DNA from: an uncultured Akkermansia sp.
Lineage (GTDB): Bacteria > Verrucomicrobiota > Verrucomicrobiia > Verrucomicrobiales > Akkermansiaceae
Assembly (NCBI GenBank): GCA_904501975.1
Contig: CAJGCZ010000003.1
Span: 47,559-111,558, forward strand
Length of the DNA stretch: 64,000 bases
Reading direction: 5' to 3'
Positions within the stretch are counted from its first letter, which is position 1, and every line of letters starts with the position of its first letter. Below the pieces are notes generated by a model that worked only from the letters and a program-made list of their open reading frames with translations, made no database searches and was not told the DNA's origin. Both the position numbers and the translations under genes were made by a program. Positions 24,884 through 32,571 of this stretch are shown here, in pieces.

Positions 24884-25030
24884 ATGAAAAGCCTCGTTCT
24901 TAAAGTTTCTTTGGTAGCATGTGCCGGCATACTCTGTGCCTGCACAACAACCGAGCCGTCCATGGACACCCAAGAACCGGCTCTCAATCACTTACCTAAG
25001 CTGCCCACATACGGGCCGCATCGGTTCTGA
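24884..25030 (+). CDS. Small putative lipoprotein (48 residues)
   Basis: Begins 10 nt after the previous gene and ends in TGA at 25028-25030. MKSLVLKVSLVACAGILCAC is a compact signal peptide with the lipobox-like LCAC at 17-20, followed by Thr-rich residues and the end LPKLPTYGPHRF. After cleavage only ~29 residues would remain. Small lipoproteins of this kind often accompany a larger envelope protein. A strong terminator 30 nt downstream supports it as the last gene of a two-gene unit. Confidence 0.6.
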   Translation: MKSLVLKVSLVACAGILCACTTTEPSMDTQEPALNHLPKLPTYGPHRF

Positions 25031-25038
25031 TTCTGCTA

Positions 25039-25983
25039 TCAACTCTTCTTCAGATTGACCAACCTGCCACGGAAACGCGGCAGGTTGCTTTTTTTGCCGG
25101 TTTGCCCGGAGCCCACCAACCATACACCACCAAGAATAAGAACGGCAGCTACCACACTGTTGAGGCTCAGTACACCCACACCCCATACCAAGCTGAACAA
25201 GGTTGCTACCACCGGCTGAATATAATTGTACGATGCCACCACCGGGGCCTCTAACTTCCCTTGTGCAAAATTAAGCACCAGATAGCACACAAAGGTGCCG
25301 ATAATAACAATGTAGCTCAAGCTCAACCACTCATCGCTGCTAATGCAGGCCCATTCCACATTATTCAATTGCCCCGCAAACAACGGCCATGTAACCACGG
25401 CAGAAATGGTGAAGAGCCATTTCATGAGAGTGAGTACGCCGTATCGCGCAATGAGATGAGAGAAAAACACGAAATAGCTTGCCGCAAACAGTTGCGAACC
25501 TAAGCACATCAAGTCGCCAATCATGGCTCCTTCTCCCTCATCCGATGCACCGGACGATAACACCATCGTTAAGGCTCCCACGCAGGCAAGCGCAATTCCT
25601 ATTCCTCTCCTAAAACAAATGTGCTGCCCCATAAAGAGAGCAGCCATTAATAAAGTAAACACCGGAATTGCTGTAGAAGTAACGCTTGCATTGGTCGGCA
25701 CTGTATATTGCACACCACCGACGTATAGAAATTGATTCAATCCTATTCCGCACAGCGACATAACAATTAAAGCCGGCCAATCCTCGCGTTTTATTCGTTG
25801 GCTCTTAACAAAGGCTGATATCAACCAGAACAATAGCGCGCTACCCGTTACCCTCAATAGGGCCAACGAGATACCGTCTATATTGCCCCCTTGCATAACA
25901 AGTTTACACATCGGGCTCATAAGTCCGAACAAACAAGCTGCCAGCAGCGCTGCTGCATGACCTTTTACTCGCTCACTCTTCAT
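25039..25983 (-). CDS. DMT superfamily (EamA) transporter
   Basis: 314 residues from the ATG at 25983. About ten membrane helices are arranged as two five-helix EamA repeats: the first opens AAALLAACLFGLMSPMCKLVM, the second begins near GDLMCLGSQLFAASYFVFF. The conserved AxFVxxNASVxS-type turn in the first repeat (PTNASVTSTAIPVFTLL) is typical. Relatives export amino acids or metabolites; the substrate is unknown. A start at 26031 would put the promoter inside the gene and is rejected. The last codons overlap an opposing terminator, and the tail after helix 10 is basic. Confidence 0.9.
   Translation of the reverse strand: MKSERVKGHAAALLAACLFGLMSPMCKLVMQGGNIDGISLALLRVTGSALLFWLISAFVKSQRIKREDWPALIVMSLCGIGLNQFLYVGGVQYTVPTNASVTSTAIPVFTLLMAALFMGQHICFRRGIGIALACVGALTMVLSSGASDEGEGAMIGDLMCLGSQLFAASYFVFFSHLIARYGVLTLMKWLFTISAVVTWPLFAGQLNNVEWACISSDEWLSLSYIVIIGTFVCYLVLNFAQGKLEAPVVASYNYIQPVVATLFSLVWGVGVLSLNSVVAAVLILGGVWLVGSGQTGKKSNLPRFRGRLVNLKKS
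25060..25095 (+). terminator. Rho-independent terminator inside the 3' end of an opposing gene
   Basis: Perfect 9-bp stem, CAACCTGCC (25060-25068) with GGCAGGTTG (25079-25087), a 10-nt loop, then C and seven T (25089-25095). It ends the small-lipoprotein transcript although it lies within the coding end of the convergent DMT transporter. Confidence 0.85.
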
Positions 25984-25993
25984 GGCTGCAAAG

Positions 25994-26021
25994 ATTGTAC
26001 GCTCTTTTATACTCTTTGCAA
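25994..26021 (-). promoter_or_regulatory. Sigma-70 promoter of the DMT transporter
   Basis: On the minus strand: TTGCAA (26021-26016), a 16-nt spacer, and TACAAT (25999-25994). 10 nt separate it from the ATG at 25983. Confidence 0.6.
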
Positions 26022-26048
26022 TGCTTTTCATGTTTTTTTGAAAAATAT

Positions 26049-26075
26049 TTTATCGACTTAGTTTCTATCGATAAA
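26049..26075. promoter_or_regulatory. Inverted repeat, candidate operator
   Basis: TTTATCGA (26049-26056) and TCGATAAA (26068-26075), perfect 8-bp arms 11 nt apart (centre to centre ~19 bp, two helical turns). It lies between the divergent DMT and oligopeptide-transporter promoters, where a dimeric regulator could control both. Confidence 0.4.
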
Positions 26076-26098
26076 GAAAATGAGCCGATGCCGCATTG

Positions 26099-26127
26099 TT
26101 GGATTGCCAACGCGTGTTTTTTATGAT
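26099..26127 (+). promoter_or_regulatory. Promoter of the opp operon, with a Shine-Dalgarno downstream
   Basis: TTGGAT (26099-26104), a 17-nt spacer, and TATGAT (26122-26127). The short leader carries AGGAG at 26133-26137, 5 nt before the ATG at 26143: one of the very few Shine-Dalgarno sites seen in the window. Confidence 0.55.
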
Positions 26128-26142
26128 AAATTAGGAGCTGTG

Positions 26143-27771
26143 ATGCGTATTTTAACCGTTTTTTTGTGTATTTTGAGCTCATTTTTGCTCATGAATTGCG
26201 GGGACGGTAAAAACTCAGCACAATCGTTTGCAGAACAAAAAATTCTTTTACTGGGCAACAACTCCGAACCGCAGAGTTTGGACCCGCATAAAGCCACAGC
26301 CGTGGCAGACGGAAAAATCATCAGTTGCCTGTTGGAAGGCATGGTGCGCCCCGACCCGGAGCAAGACGGCAATGTGCTGCCCGGCATGGCGGCACGATGG
26401 GAACATAATGAGGCGGCAGATGAATGGACTTTTTACTTGCGAGAGGAGGCCTGCTGGAGCGATGGAACGCCGGTAACCGCCGAGGATTTTGTTTATGCCT
26501 ACCAGCGCCTGCTGCATCCGCAATTTGGCGGGCGCTATGCAGAAATGTTGTACCCCATACAGGGAGCGGAAGCCTTTAACAAAGGCCACGCTGAATGGGA
26601 AGCCGTGGGCGTGCAAGCCATGGACGCGCACACACTCCGACTGCAATTAAACGGGCCAACCCCTCATTTGTTGCAGCTCATGCTGCACTTTACCTGGTTT
26701 CCCTTGCCCCGCCACCATGTCGAAGCCAACGGGGGCATGTTCGACCGCCGCAGCCACTGGGCGGCTGCAGAACATTGGGTGGGCAACGGCGCATATATAG
26801 CCGACGAGCATCGACTGAACAATTACCTGAGCGTGCGCAAGAATCCGCATTACTACCGCGTTGCAGAGGTTAAGAATGAGGGAATTCGTTTTCTCCCTAT
26901 TGTCAACGGATACACCGAAACACGCATGTACCTTGGCGGCAAGCTTCATATCTCGAACAACGTACCGCCGGAAATGATTGCGTATGCAAAGCAGGAAGCG
27001 CCGCAAGATTTTTGCAGAGAGCCCTACTATTGCACCATATTCTACCGCCTCAACACCACACGCAAGCCGCTGAATGATGTTCGCGTACGCAAAGCGCTCA
27101 GCCTCGCTATTGACCGCGAAACACTGGTAAGCAAAGTCGTGCGCGGAGCCGGCACCCCCACCTTCAGCTTTACGCCATCGGGGGCAGGTTACAAGGCCAC
27201 TGGCCCCTCCGGCATAGCTCCAACACAAGCGGAACGAGAAAACGAAGCCCGACAATTATTAGCAGAGGCCGGTTACGCCGAGGGCAAGGGATTTCCCACA
27301 CTTGTGTTGATGACCACATCTCGCGATGTGCAACGCATTATGGCAGAAACCATACAGGCCATGTGGGCAGAAAAATTGGGCGTGCATGTAGAAATTCGCT
27401 CCTGTGAATGGACGGCTTATAAGGCAGCTCAACAAAGCATGGACTATGATATATCCTCGTCGTCATGGAGCGGGGATTATCTGGATGCAGCAACCTTTGT
27501 GGAGCTTTGGCGCAGCGGAGGCGGCAACAACTGCACCGGCTGGAGCCACGAGGATTTCGACCGTGCCACAGAAACCGCCGCCACCACCGGCGATGCACAG
27601 CAACGCAGTAGCTTATTGCAACAGGCTGAGCAGCTGATGCTGAGCTGCCACCCCATTATTCCCCTTTACCACAGCGAGCGCACCTATTTACGCAGCTCTG
27701 CACACATACGCGGAAGGCAGCCGCGACTGTTGGATAACTTCCCCCTCGATGCCATTGAAGTAGTACCATGA
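26143..27771 (+). CDS. oppA: Oligopeptide ABC transporter substrate-binding lipoprotein
   Basis: 542 residues from the ATG chosen by AGGAG 5 nt upstream. The signal peptide has lipobox LMNC (Cys at residue 19), so it is anchored to the membrane. Family 5 binding-protein signals: NSEPQSLDPHKA near the mature start, TFYLREEACWSDGTPVTAEDFVYAYQRLL, VGNGAYI, and the ALSLAIDRETLV block. This order is that of peptide (OppA/DppA) binding proteins. It overlaps the first permease as ATGA. The transporter imports peptides for nutrition or cell-wall peptide recycling. No ATPase genes (OppD/F) follow here, so those must lie elsewhere. Confidence 0.93.
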   Translation: MRILTVFLCILSSFLLMNCGDGKNSAQSFAEQKILLLGNNSEPQSLDPHKATAVADGKIISCLLEGMVRPDPEQDGNVLPGMAARWEHNEAADEWTFYLREEACWSDGTPVTAEDFVYAYQRLLHPQFGGRYAEMLYPIQGAEAFNKGHAEWEAVGVQAMDAHTLRLQLNGPTPHLLQLMLHFTWFPLPRHHVEANGGMFDRRSHWAAAEHWVGNGAYIADEHRLNNYLSVRKNPHYYRVAEVKNEGIRFLPIVNGYTETRMYLGGKLHISNNVPPEMIAYAKQEAPQDFCREPYYCTIFYRLNTTRKPLNDVRVRKALSLAIDRETLVSKVVRGAGTPTFSFTPSGAGYKATGPSGIAPTQAERENEARQLLAEAGYAEGKGFPTLVLMTTSRDVQRIMAETIQAMWAEKLGVHVEIRSCEWTAYKAAQQSMDYDISSSSWSGDYLDAATFVELWRSGGGNNCTGWSHEDFDRATETAATTGDAQQRSSLLQQAEQLMLSCHPIIPLYHSERTYLRSSAHIRGRQPRLLDNFPLDAIEVVP

Positions 27772-28694
27772 CCAAGCTCCTCCTCAGACGCCTCGGCCAG
27801 GGTGTACTGGTCATTTTCGTGCTGGAAACTATCACCTTCTTTTTGGTGCGCATGTTACCCGGCAATCCCTTTTTGGGGGAACGCAAGTTGCCCCGGCATA
27901 TTATGGAGCAGCTTAACGCTCTATACGGGCTCGACCAAAGTGCCGTGGTGCAATACATGAATTATTGGAAGGGTATTCTCTTGCATGGGGACTTTGGCCC
28001 CTCCTTGGTACGAGAAGGCTTGCAGGTATCTCGCATCATCGCAGAGGCCTTCCCTGTTTCTCTCACGCTGGGTATTGTCGGTATGCTTATTGCCATTTGC
28101 ATCGGTATTCCCGCAGGCATGCTGAGTGCATGCTATCGCAATAAATGGCCGGATGCCGTGCTGATGCTCCTTGCCATGCTGGGCATCTGTATTCCGGCCT
28201 TTGTCATTGGGCCGGTGTTCGGTAAAACACTGGGGCAGCTGCCCGGCCTGAGTGTAGCCGGCTGGGATTCCGCCATGTGTATTGTACTGCCTGCTCTTAC
28301 ATTAGGACTTATCAATGCGGCCTATCTCGCACGTTTAACCCGCGGCGGCATGTTGGAAGTTCTATCTCAAGAGTACATACGCACCGCTAAGGCCAAAGGC
28401 GCCGGAGGCATGCGCATTATGTTTGTGCATGCCTTGCGTAGCGGACTCTTGCCGGCGGTCTCCTATTTGGGGCCGGCCTTTGCCGCGCTTATCACCGGCT
28501 CCTTTGTGGTAGAAACCTGCTTCCAAGTCCCCGGCATGGGCTTACACTTTGTCAATGCCACAACAGACCGCGATTATTTCCTCATCCAAGGGTTGGTTCT
28601 TTGCTACGGTGTACTTATTGTGGTGGCCAATCTCGTGGTAGACCTTGTCCTTATTGCCCTTAATCCTCGCCTGAGAGCGCAAGGAACCGCATAA
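27768..28694 (+). CDS. oppB: Oligopeptide ABC transporter permease, OppB type
   Basis: 308 residues, six membrane helices. The N-terminal signature LLRRLGQGVLVIFVLETITFFLVRMLPGNPF is typical of DppB/OppB, and the EAA loop reads EYIRTAKAKGAGGMRIMFVHALR. It overlaps oppA by 4 nt and forms the membrane channel with the next gene product. Confidence 0.95.
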   Translation: MTKLLLRRLGQGVLVIFVLETITFFLVRMLPGNPFLGERKLPRHIMEQLNALYGLDQSAVVQYMNYWKGILLHGDFGPSLVREGLQVSRIIAEAFPVSLTLGIVGMLIAICIGIPAGMLSACYRNKWPDAVLMLLAMLGICIPAFVIGPVFGKTLGQLPGLSVAGWDSAMCIVLPALTLGLINAAYLARLTRGGMLEVLSQEYIRTAKAKGAGGMRIMFVHALRSGLLPAVSYLGPAFAALITGSFVVETCFQVPGMGLHFVNATTDRDYFLIQGLVLCYGVLIVVANLVVDLVLIALNPRLRAQGTA

Positions 28695-28702
28695 CTCCGA
28701 CT

Positions 28703-29647
28703 ATGAAGAAGATTCAGTTTCAGCAAGGTAATTCATTGTGGAAAGATGCACGGCAGCGTCTGTACCGCAACAAAGCAGCCATGGCTGCACTGTTCTTTCT
28801 CGTCTTCATGGTGCTGGCCTGCTTCCTTCTGCCGCTATTCCCCTTTATCGAGAATCCCAATGCCACCAATCTGGATAATATAGCTGCCCCATGCAGCTGG
28901 GAGCACCCGTTTGGCACCGACCAACTTGGGCGAGACCTGCTGGCTCGTGTGCTCTACGGTGGTCGTATATCGCTGTTGGTGGGTTTGGTAGCAACACTCG
29001 TCGCCCTCATGATTGGCCTGCTCTATGGCCTTATCTCCGGCTATATCGGCGGGAAAACCGATGCCCTGATGATGCGTACGGTGGATGTACTGTTTGCCTT
29101 GCCCTTTATTGTGTTAGTTATCGTTTTCTCTCTCAGCATTGAAGAGCCGAGTCGAGAACTGACGGAAAGCGTTATTACATGGACAGGGTGGAGCCGCGAA
29201 TCGGTTGCTCCCATTTTGGGTTTGGTGCCGCTGTTTATCGCCATTGGTGCACTGGGGTGGCTGACTCTGGCTCGTATTGTGCGCACCCAAACCATGGAAA
29301 TCAAATCATTGGAATACGTTCAAGCGGCACGCTCTCTTGGTTTGGGGCACTTGCGCATCCTGTTCAAACACATTGCACCCAACTTGCTTGGCACAGTCGT
29401 TGTCTATACCACTCTGGCAGTGCCGGGTATCATGCTTACGGAATCAACGCTGTCTTTCATTGGTTTGGGGGTTAAAGCGCCCAATTCCTCATGGGGTACT
29501 TTAATTAAAGAAGGTGCGGATCGCATGGAAGTTTCGCCCGAGCTGTTAATTTTCCCCTCGCTCTTTTTCTGTCTCACATTGTTAGCCTTGAATTTCTTGG
29601 GCGATGGGCTTAGAGACGCCATAGACCCCAAAACCGCTAAAGATTAA
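28703..29647 (+). CDS. oppC: Oligopeptide ABC transporter permease, OppC type
   Basis: 314 residues. A cytoplasmic N-terminus (WKDARQRLYRNKAAMAALFFL) leads into six helices, with the conserved HPFGTDQLGRDLLARVLYGGRISL and the EAA loop EYVQAARSLGLGHLRILFKHIAPN. It starts 8 nt after oppB. A ~30-residue insertion between helices (EEPSRELTESVITWTGWSRES) makes the external loop longer than in E. coli OppC. Confidence 0.95.
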   Translation: MKKIQFQQGNSLWKDARQRLYRNKAAMAALFFLVFMVLACFLLPLFPFIENPNATNLDNIAAPCSWEHPFGTDQLGRDLLARVLYGGRISLLVGLVATLVALMIGLLYGLISGYIGGKTDALMMRTVDVLFALPFIVLVIVFSLSIEEPSRELTESVITWTGWSRESVAPILGLVPLFIAIGALGWLTLARIVRTQTMEIKSLEYVQAARSLGLGHLRILFKHIAPNLLGTVVVYTTLAVPGIMLTESTLSFIGLGVKAPNSSWGTLIKEGADRMEVSPELLIFPSLFFCLTLLALNFLGDGLRDAIDPKTAKD

Positions 29648-29650
29648 AAC

Positions 29651-29678
29651 TTGCAAACAGAGAAAAAAAGAGTAGAAT
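29651..29678 (+). promoter_or_regulatory. Sigma-70 promoter of the rsmA-Nudix gene
   Basis: TTGCAA (29651-29656), a 16-nt spacer, and TAGAAT (29673-29678). 9 nt separate it from the ATG at 29688. Confidence 0.65.
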
Positions 29679-29687
29679 AGTGGGCGC

Positions 29688-31037
29688 ATGAACGCATCGC
29701 AGATTCTCGAAGTACTCCACCAATTTGAAGTCTCCCCCTCTAAGTCACTGGGGCAGAACTTCCTTATCGATGAAAACATTGCACGCTGGATTGTCAGCCA
29801 GCTGGATATTCAGCCGAACGACTGCGTTGTAGAAGTAGGTCCGGGCACCGGCGCCCTCACGGAACACATGGTTCCGCTGTGTCGCAAACTGATTCTTGTA
29901 GAGTTTGATGCTCGCTTGGCCGAATACCAGCGCACCCGCTGGGCAGATACCCCCCATGTAGAAGTTCACCATGCCGACGGTGCCACGTGGGACCCGCGAC
30001 GTCTCTTTGCGGAGCAACCGGTTAAGTTCATGGGCAATCTGCCCTACTCTGCAGGCGGTGCTATTCTTGCCAATTTCCTTACCTCTCCTTGCGCTTGCAG
30101 CCGTGCCGTGGTGATGCTGCAAAAGGAGTTTATTGACCGCATTTTGGCCAAACCCGGGGACGATGCCTACGGCTTGCTTTCTCTGCGAATCCAAATGGAC
30201 TGGGTACCCAAAGCGCTTAAAACGGTACCGCCGGAGGCGTTCTCGCCGCGACCGAAGATTGACTCCACCGTCATGCTACTGACACCGCGCGACCCGAAGG
30301 AATTGCCCCCGTACGACCACAAGTTGATGGATGAGCTTATGCGCCGATGCTTTTCGCAACGCCGCAAGCAAATGCGCAAGCAGCTGCCGGATACCCCGGA
30401 ATGGGAAGAAGTGGCCGAGCAGATAGGCGTACCGTATACGGCTCGAGCAGAGGAGCTGGGCCTTGCCCAATGGGTGAACCTGACACGCGCCTACGATTCG
30501 CATCCGCTTGCCGACCTCGCGCAAAAGGAGGACGAGCTTTTTGATGTGGTAGACGAGCACGACCAAGTTGTTACCCAAGCCACGCGTCGCGAGGTGCACG
30601 AAAAAGGGCTTACACACCGTGCCGTGCACATCCTTGTCTTTAGCAAAAAGACCCACGATTGTCTTTTGCAAAAACGCTCTGCCTACAAAGACAGGCATCC
30701 CGGCGTTTGGGATTCCTCTGCCGCCGGGCACCTTGATGCAGGTGAAGACTACGAAACAGCAGCCGCACGCGAACTGCACGAAGAATTGGGTATCGATGAT
30801 GCTCGACTCATCAAAGTTTGCACCATTCCGCCCTCCGAAGCTACCGGCATGGAGAACATCACGCTGTATGCAGCGCTGCACGACGGTAAAGTTCATTTCC
30901 CCGCAGCCGAAATTGAAGGTGTTATCCCCTTCCCGCCGGCCGTTATCGACCGCTGGTTAGAGCGACGTCCGCAAGACTTTGCCTCCTCATTCGCTCTGTG
31001 CTGGAAAGAGGTGCGCCAAATGCTCGGAGACCAATAG
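29688..31037 (+). CDS. rsmA: RsmA (KsgA) 16S rRNA dimethyltransferase fused to a Nudix hydrolase
   Basis: 449 residues in one uninterrupted frame. Residues 1-265 are RsmA: SKSLGQNFL, the SAM loop EVGPGTG at 49-55, the catalytic NLPY at 117-120, FSPRPKIDS, and the CFSQRRKQMRK helix. This enzyme dimethylates two adjacent adenines near the 3' end of 16S rRNA late in 30S assembly. Residues ~280-449 form a Nudix domain of the isopentenyl-isomerase/YfcD-like type (VVDEHDQVV, then THRAVHILVF). The Nudix box is complete: Gly347, Glu353, then RELHEELGI at 361-369. Family members hydrolyse nucleoside diphosphate-X compounds; the substrate here is unknown. The fusion is not the usual RsmA architecture. 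Confidence 0.93.
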   Translation: MNASQILEVLHQFEVSPSKSLGQNFLIDENIARWIVSQLDIQPNDCVVEVGPGTGALTEHMVPLCRKLILVEFDARLAEYQRTRWADTPHVEVHHADGATWDPRRLFAEQPVKFMGNLPYSAGGAILANFLTSPCACSRAVVMLQKEFIDRILAKPGDDAYGLLSLRIQMDWVPKALKTVPPEAFSPRPKIDSTVMLLTPRDPKELPPYDHKLMDELMRRCFSQRRKQMRKQLPDTPEWEEVAEQIGVPYTARAEELGLAQWVNLTRAYDSHPLADLAQKEDELFDVVDEHDQVVTQATRREVHEKGLTHRAVHILVFSKKTHDCLLQKRSAYKDRHPGVWDSSAAGHLDAGEDYETAAARELHEELGIDDARLIKVCTIPPSEATGMENITLYAALHDGKVHFPAAEIEGVIPFPPAVIDRWLERRPQDFASSFALCWKEVRQMLGDQ

Positions 31038-31051
31038 CCCCATTGACACGC

Positions 31052-32140
31052 ATGACACTGACTGAGACCGACCTTCAAATACTCGCCATAGCAGAAGACC
31101 GCCTTACCGGTTTTCACCCGCGTCCGTTTGATGAAATTGCAGCACGCTGCAATCTGCCGGTTGAGCTGGTCATGGAGCGATTACGCACCCTGCTGGAAAG
31201 TGGTACCGTGCGCCGTATTCGGCAAACGCTTCTCTCCACAAGCCTGGCCGATGGTGCGCTGGTAGCTTGGCGCGTGCCGGAAGCCCGATTGGAACAGGCT
31301 TGGGCCTGGCTAAAAGAGAATGATCCCTTTACCGGACACGTCGTATTACGCAGTTGTGATAATCCCGCCGCGCCCGGCGCTGATTATCGCCTGTGGACAA
31401 CCCTGAAAGTGCCCTGCGGCAGCAATACGGTGGAGGGCCATTGCCAATTACTCATGCAGCACATCGGAGCAACGGATTTTGCCCCTCTACCGGTGGTAGG
31501 TATGTTTGCTTTGGGAGTGGGGCATGTGCGCCGAGCTCACTTGCAACCCGGCGACAAAACAGATACGCTGCCCGCTATGCAATGCCCCACGCGCCCTCAT
31601 CTTAGCGACAAAGATTGGCAAGTGCTCATGGTGTTGAAAGAAAGTCTCACCCCCGAGGAAATTGTGCACGAGCCGTGGGAACAGCGAGCCTTACAATTAG
31701 GGATGAGTAAAGAGCAATTTTATGCCATAGCGGCCGATTTGGATGCGAGAAAGGTTATCGGGCGCTTTGCCACATTCCTTAACCACACAGGCGGTAGCAA
31801 CAAGCGCAGTGGCACAGGCGCCGCCGGCCTTTTCCATTGGGCTGTACCCAAAGGAATGGAAGAGCGTGCCGGCGCAGAGTGCGGGCGCCACATTTGCATG
31901 ACGCATTGTTACTGGCGCAGCGGGGGCGAACCCTTTGGCGGTGCTCAGATTATGGGAGTTGTCCACTCCTCCACTTGGGAAGGAGTTCTGGCTCACAAAG
32001 CCGCCATTGATGCGCACCTTGCCTCATGTGGTATTCCTGTGTTACACACAGCTATTTTCCGCAGCGAAAAAGCCATCATCAATCCCAGTGAAATTGACCC
32101 GGTGAAGTACAAAAATTGGCTTAAAACATACGCTTCATAA
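31052..32140 (+). CDS. Siroheme decarboxylase, fused AhbA-AhbB type (Lrp/AsnC-like)
   Basis: 362 residues from the ATG at 31052. Two tandem modules are visible, each a winged-helix (LTETDLQILAIAEDRL at ~3; LSDKDWQVLMVLKESL at ~184) followed by a ferredoxin-like Lrp/AsnC fold. The C-terminal module has the wording of the AhbB/NirD-L-G-H family: VIGRFATFLNH at 235-245, MTHCYWR at 283-289 and MGVVHSS at 301-307. Known members remove two acetate carboxyls of siroheme to give didecarboxysiroheme on the alternative heme or d1 heme route. Having both halves in one chain, as in some d1-heme organisms, is notable. No other heme genes are nearby. It starts 14 nt after the rsmA fusion and is probably co-transcribed. 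Confidence 0.8.
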   Translation: MTLTETDLQILAIAEDRLTGFHPRPFDEIAARCNLPVELVMERLRTLLESGTVRRIRQTLLSTSLADGALVAWRVPEARLEQAWAWLKENDPFTGHVVLRSCDNPAAPGADYRLWTTLKVPCGSNTVEGHCQLLMQHIGATDFAPLPVVGMFALGVGHVRRAHLQPGDKTDTLPAMQCPTRPHLSDKDWQVLMVLKESLTPEEIVHEPWEQRALQLGMSKEQFYAIAADLDARKVIGRFATFLNHTGGSNKRSGTGAAGLFHWAVPKGMEERAGAECGRHICMTHCYWRSGGEPFGGAQIMGVVHSSTWEGVLAHKAAIDAHLASCGIPVLHTAIFRSEKAIINPSEIDPVKYKNWLKTYAS

Positions 32141-32200
32141 GCCTTTATCAAATTTTTGTCGTTTTTTTGCTCCTTTTATCATATTTTCAGTGAATTTGGG

Positions 32201-32228
32201 TTGACATCTCGGCAAAAAAAGATAAAAT
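32201..32228 (+). promoter_or_regulatory. Strong promoter of the 41-residue peptide gene
   Basis: Consensus TTGACA (32201-32206), a 16-nt spacer, and TAAAAT (32223-32228). Predicted +1 near 32235, giving a ~38-nt leader before the ATG at 32273. Confidence 0.65.
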
Positions 32229-32272
32229 TGCCCTGCACTTAATTAACCTCTCACATTAGTATTACTCTCACC

Positions 32273-32398
32273 ATGAAAGCAATCTTCATCGCTCTCGGTC
32301 TTACGGCTTTGACAACAGCCGCTAACACCCTTCCTCCTACGTTGGAGAATACTCTGCCTCCCACCTTTGAGTCTGAGGTTGCTTGTGAGCTAAATTAA
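32273..32398 (+). CDS. Short exported peptide with an internal repeat (41 residues)
   Basis: A small gene with its own strong promoter and terminator. MKAIFIALGLTALTTAA is a signal peptide; the mature part (~24 residues) contains the same unit twice in a row, NTLPPTLE then NTLPPTFE, and ends in SEVACELN with a single Cys. Third codon positions differ between the two repeat units (CTTCCTCCTACG and CTGCCTCCCACC), consistent with coding selection rather than recent DNA duplication. No family recognised; it could be a secreted signal, a small structural peptide or the coding part of an sRNA. Confidence 0.55.
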   Translation: MKAIFIALGLTALTTAANTLPPTLENTLPPTFESEVACELN

Positions 32399-32424
32399 GG
32401 TTGTTATATACATCAGTTTCGGAT

Positions 32425-32457
32425 GGCGCACCACGTTATCGTGATGCGCCTTTTTTT
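32425..32457 (+). terminator. Terminator of the 41-residue peptide gene
   Basis: GGCGCA (32425-32430) pairs with TGCGCC (32445-32450), with an inner ACG/CGT pair and a TTAT loop, followed by seven T (32451-32457). From here to 32571 I see nothing further. Confidence 0.8.
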
Positions 32458-32571
32458 GCGCTTGTACAGATAAATGAAGTATGGAGAGAAGAAAAGAAAT
32501 TGGCCCCCTCGCAACGAGTGGCATAGTGGGTGGCTCTAAATTACCGTTTTAGGTTATGAACTTAAATGATT

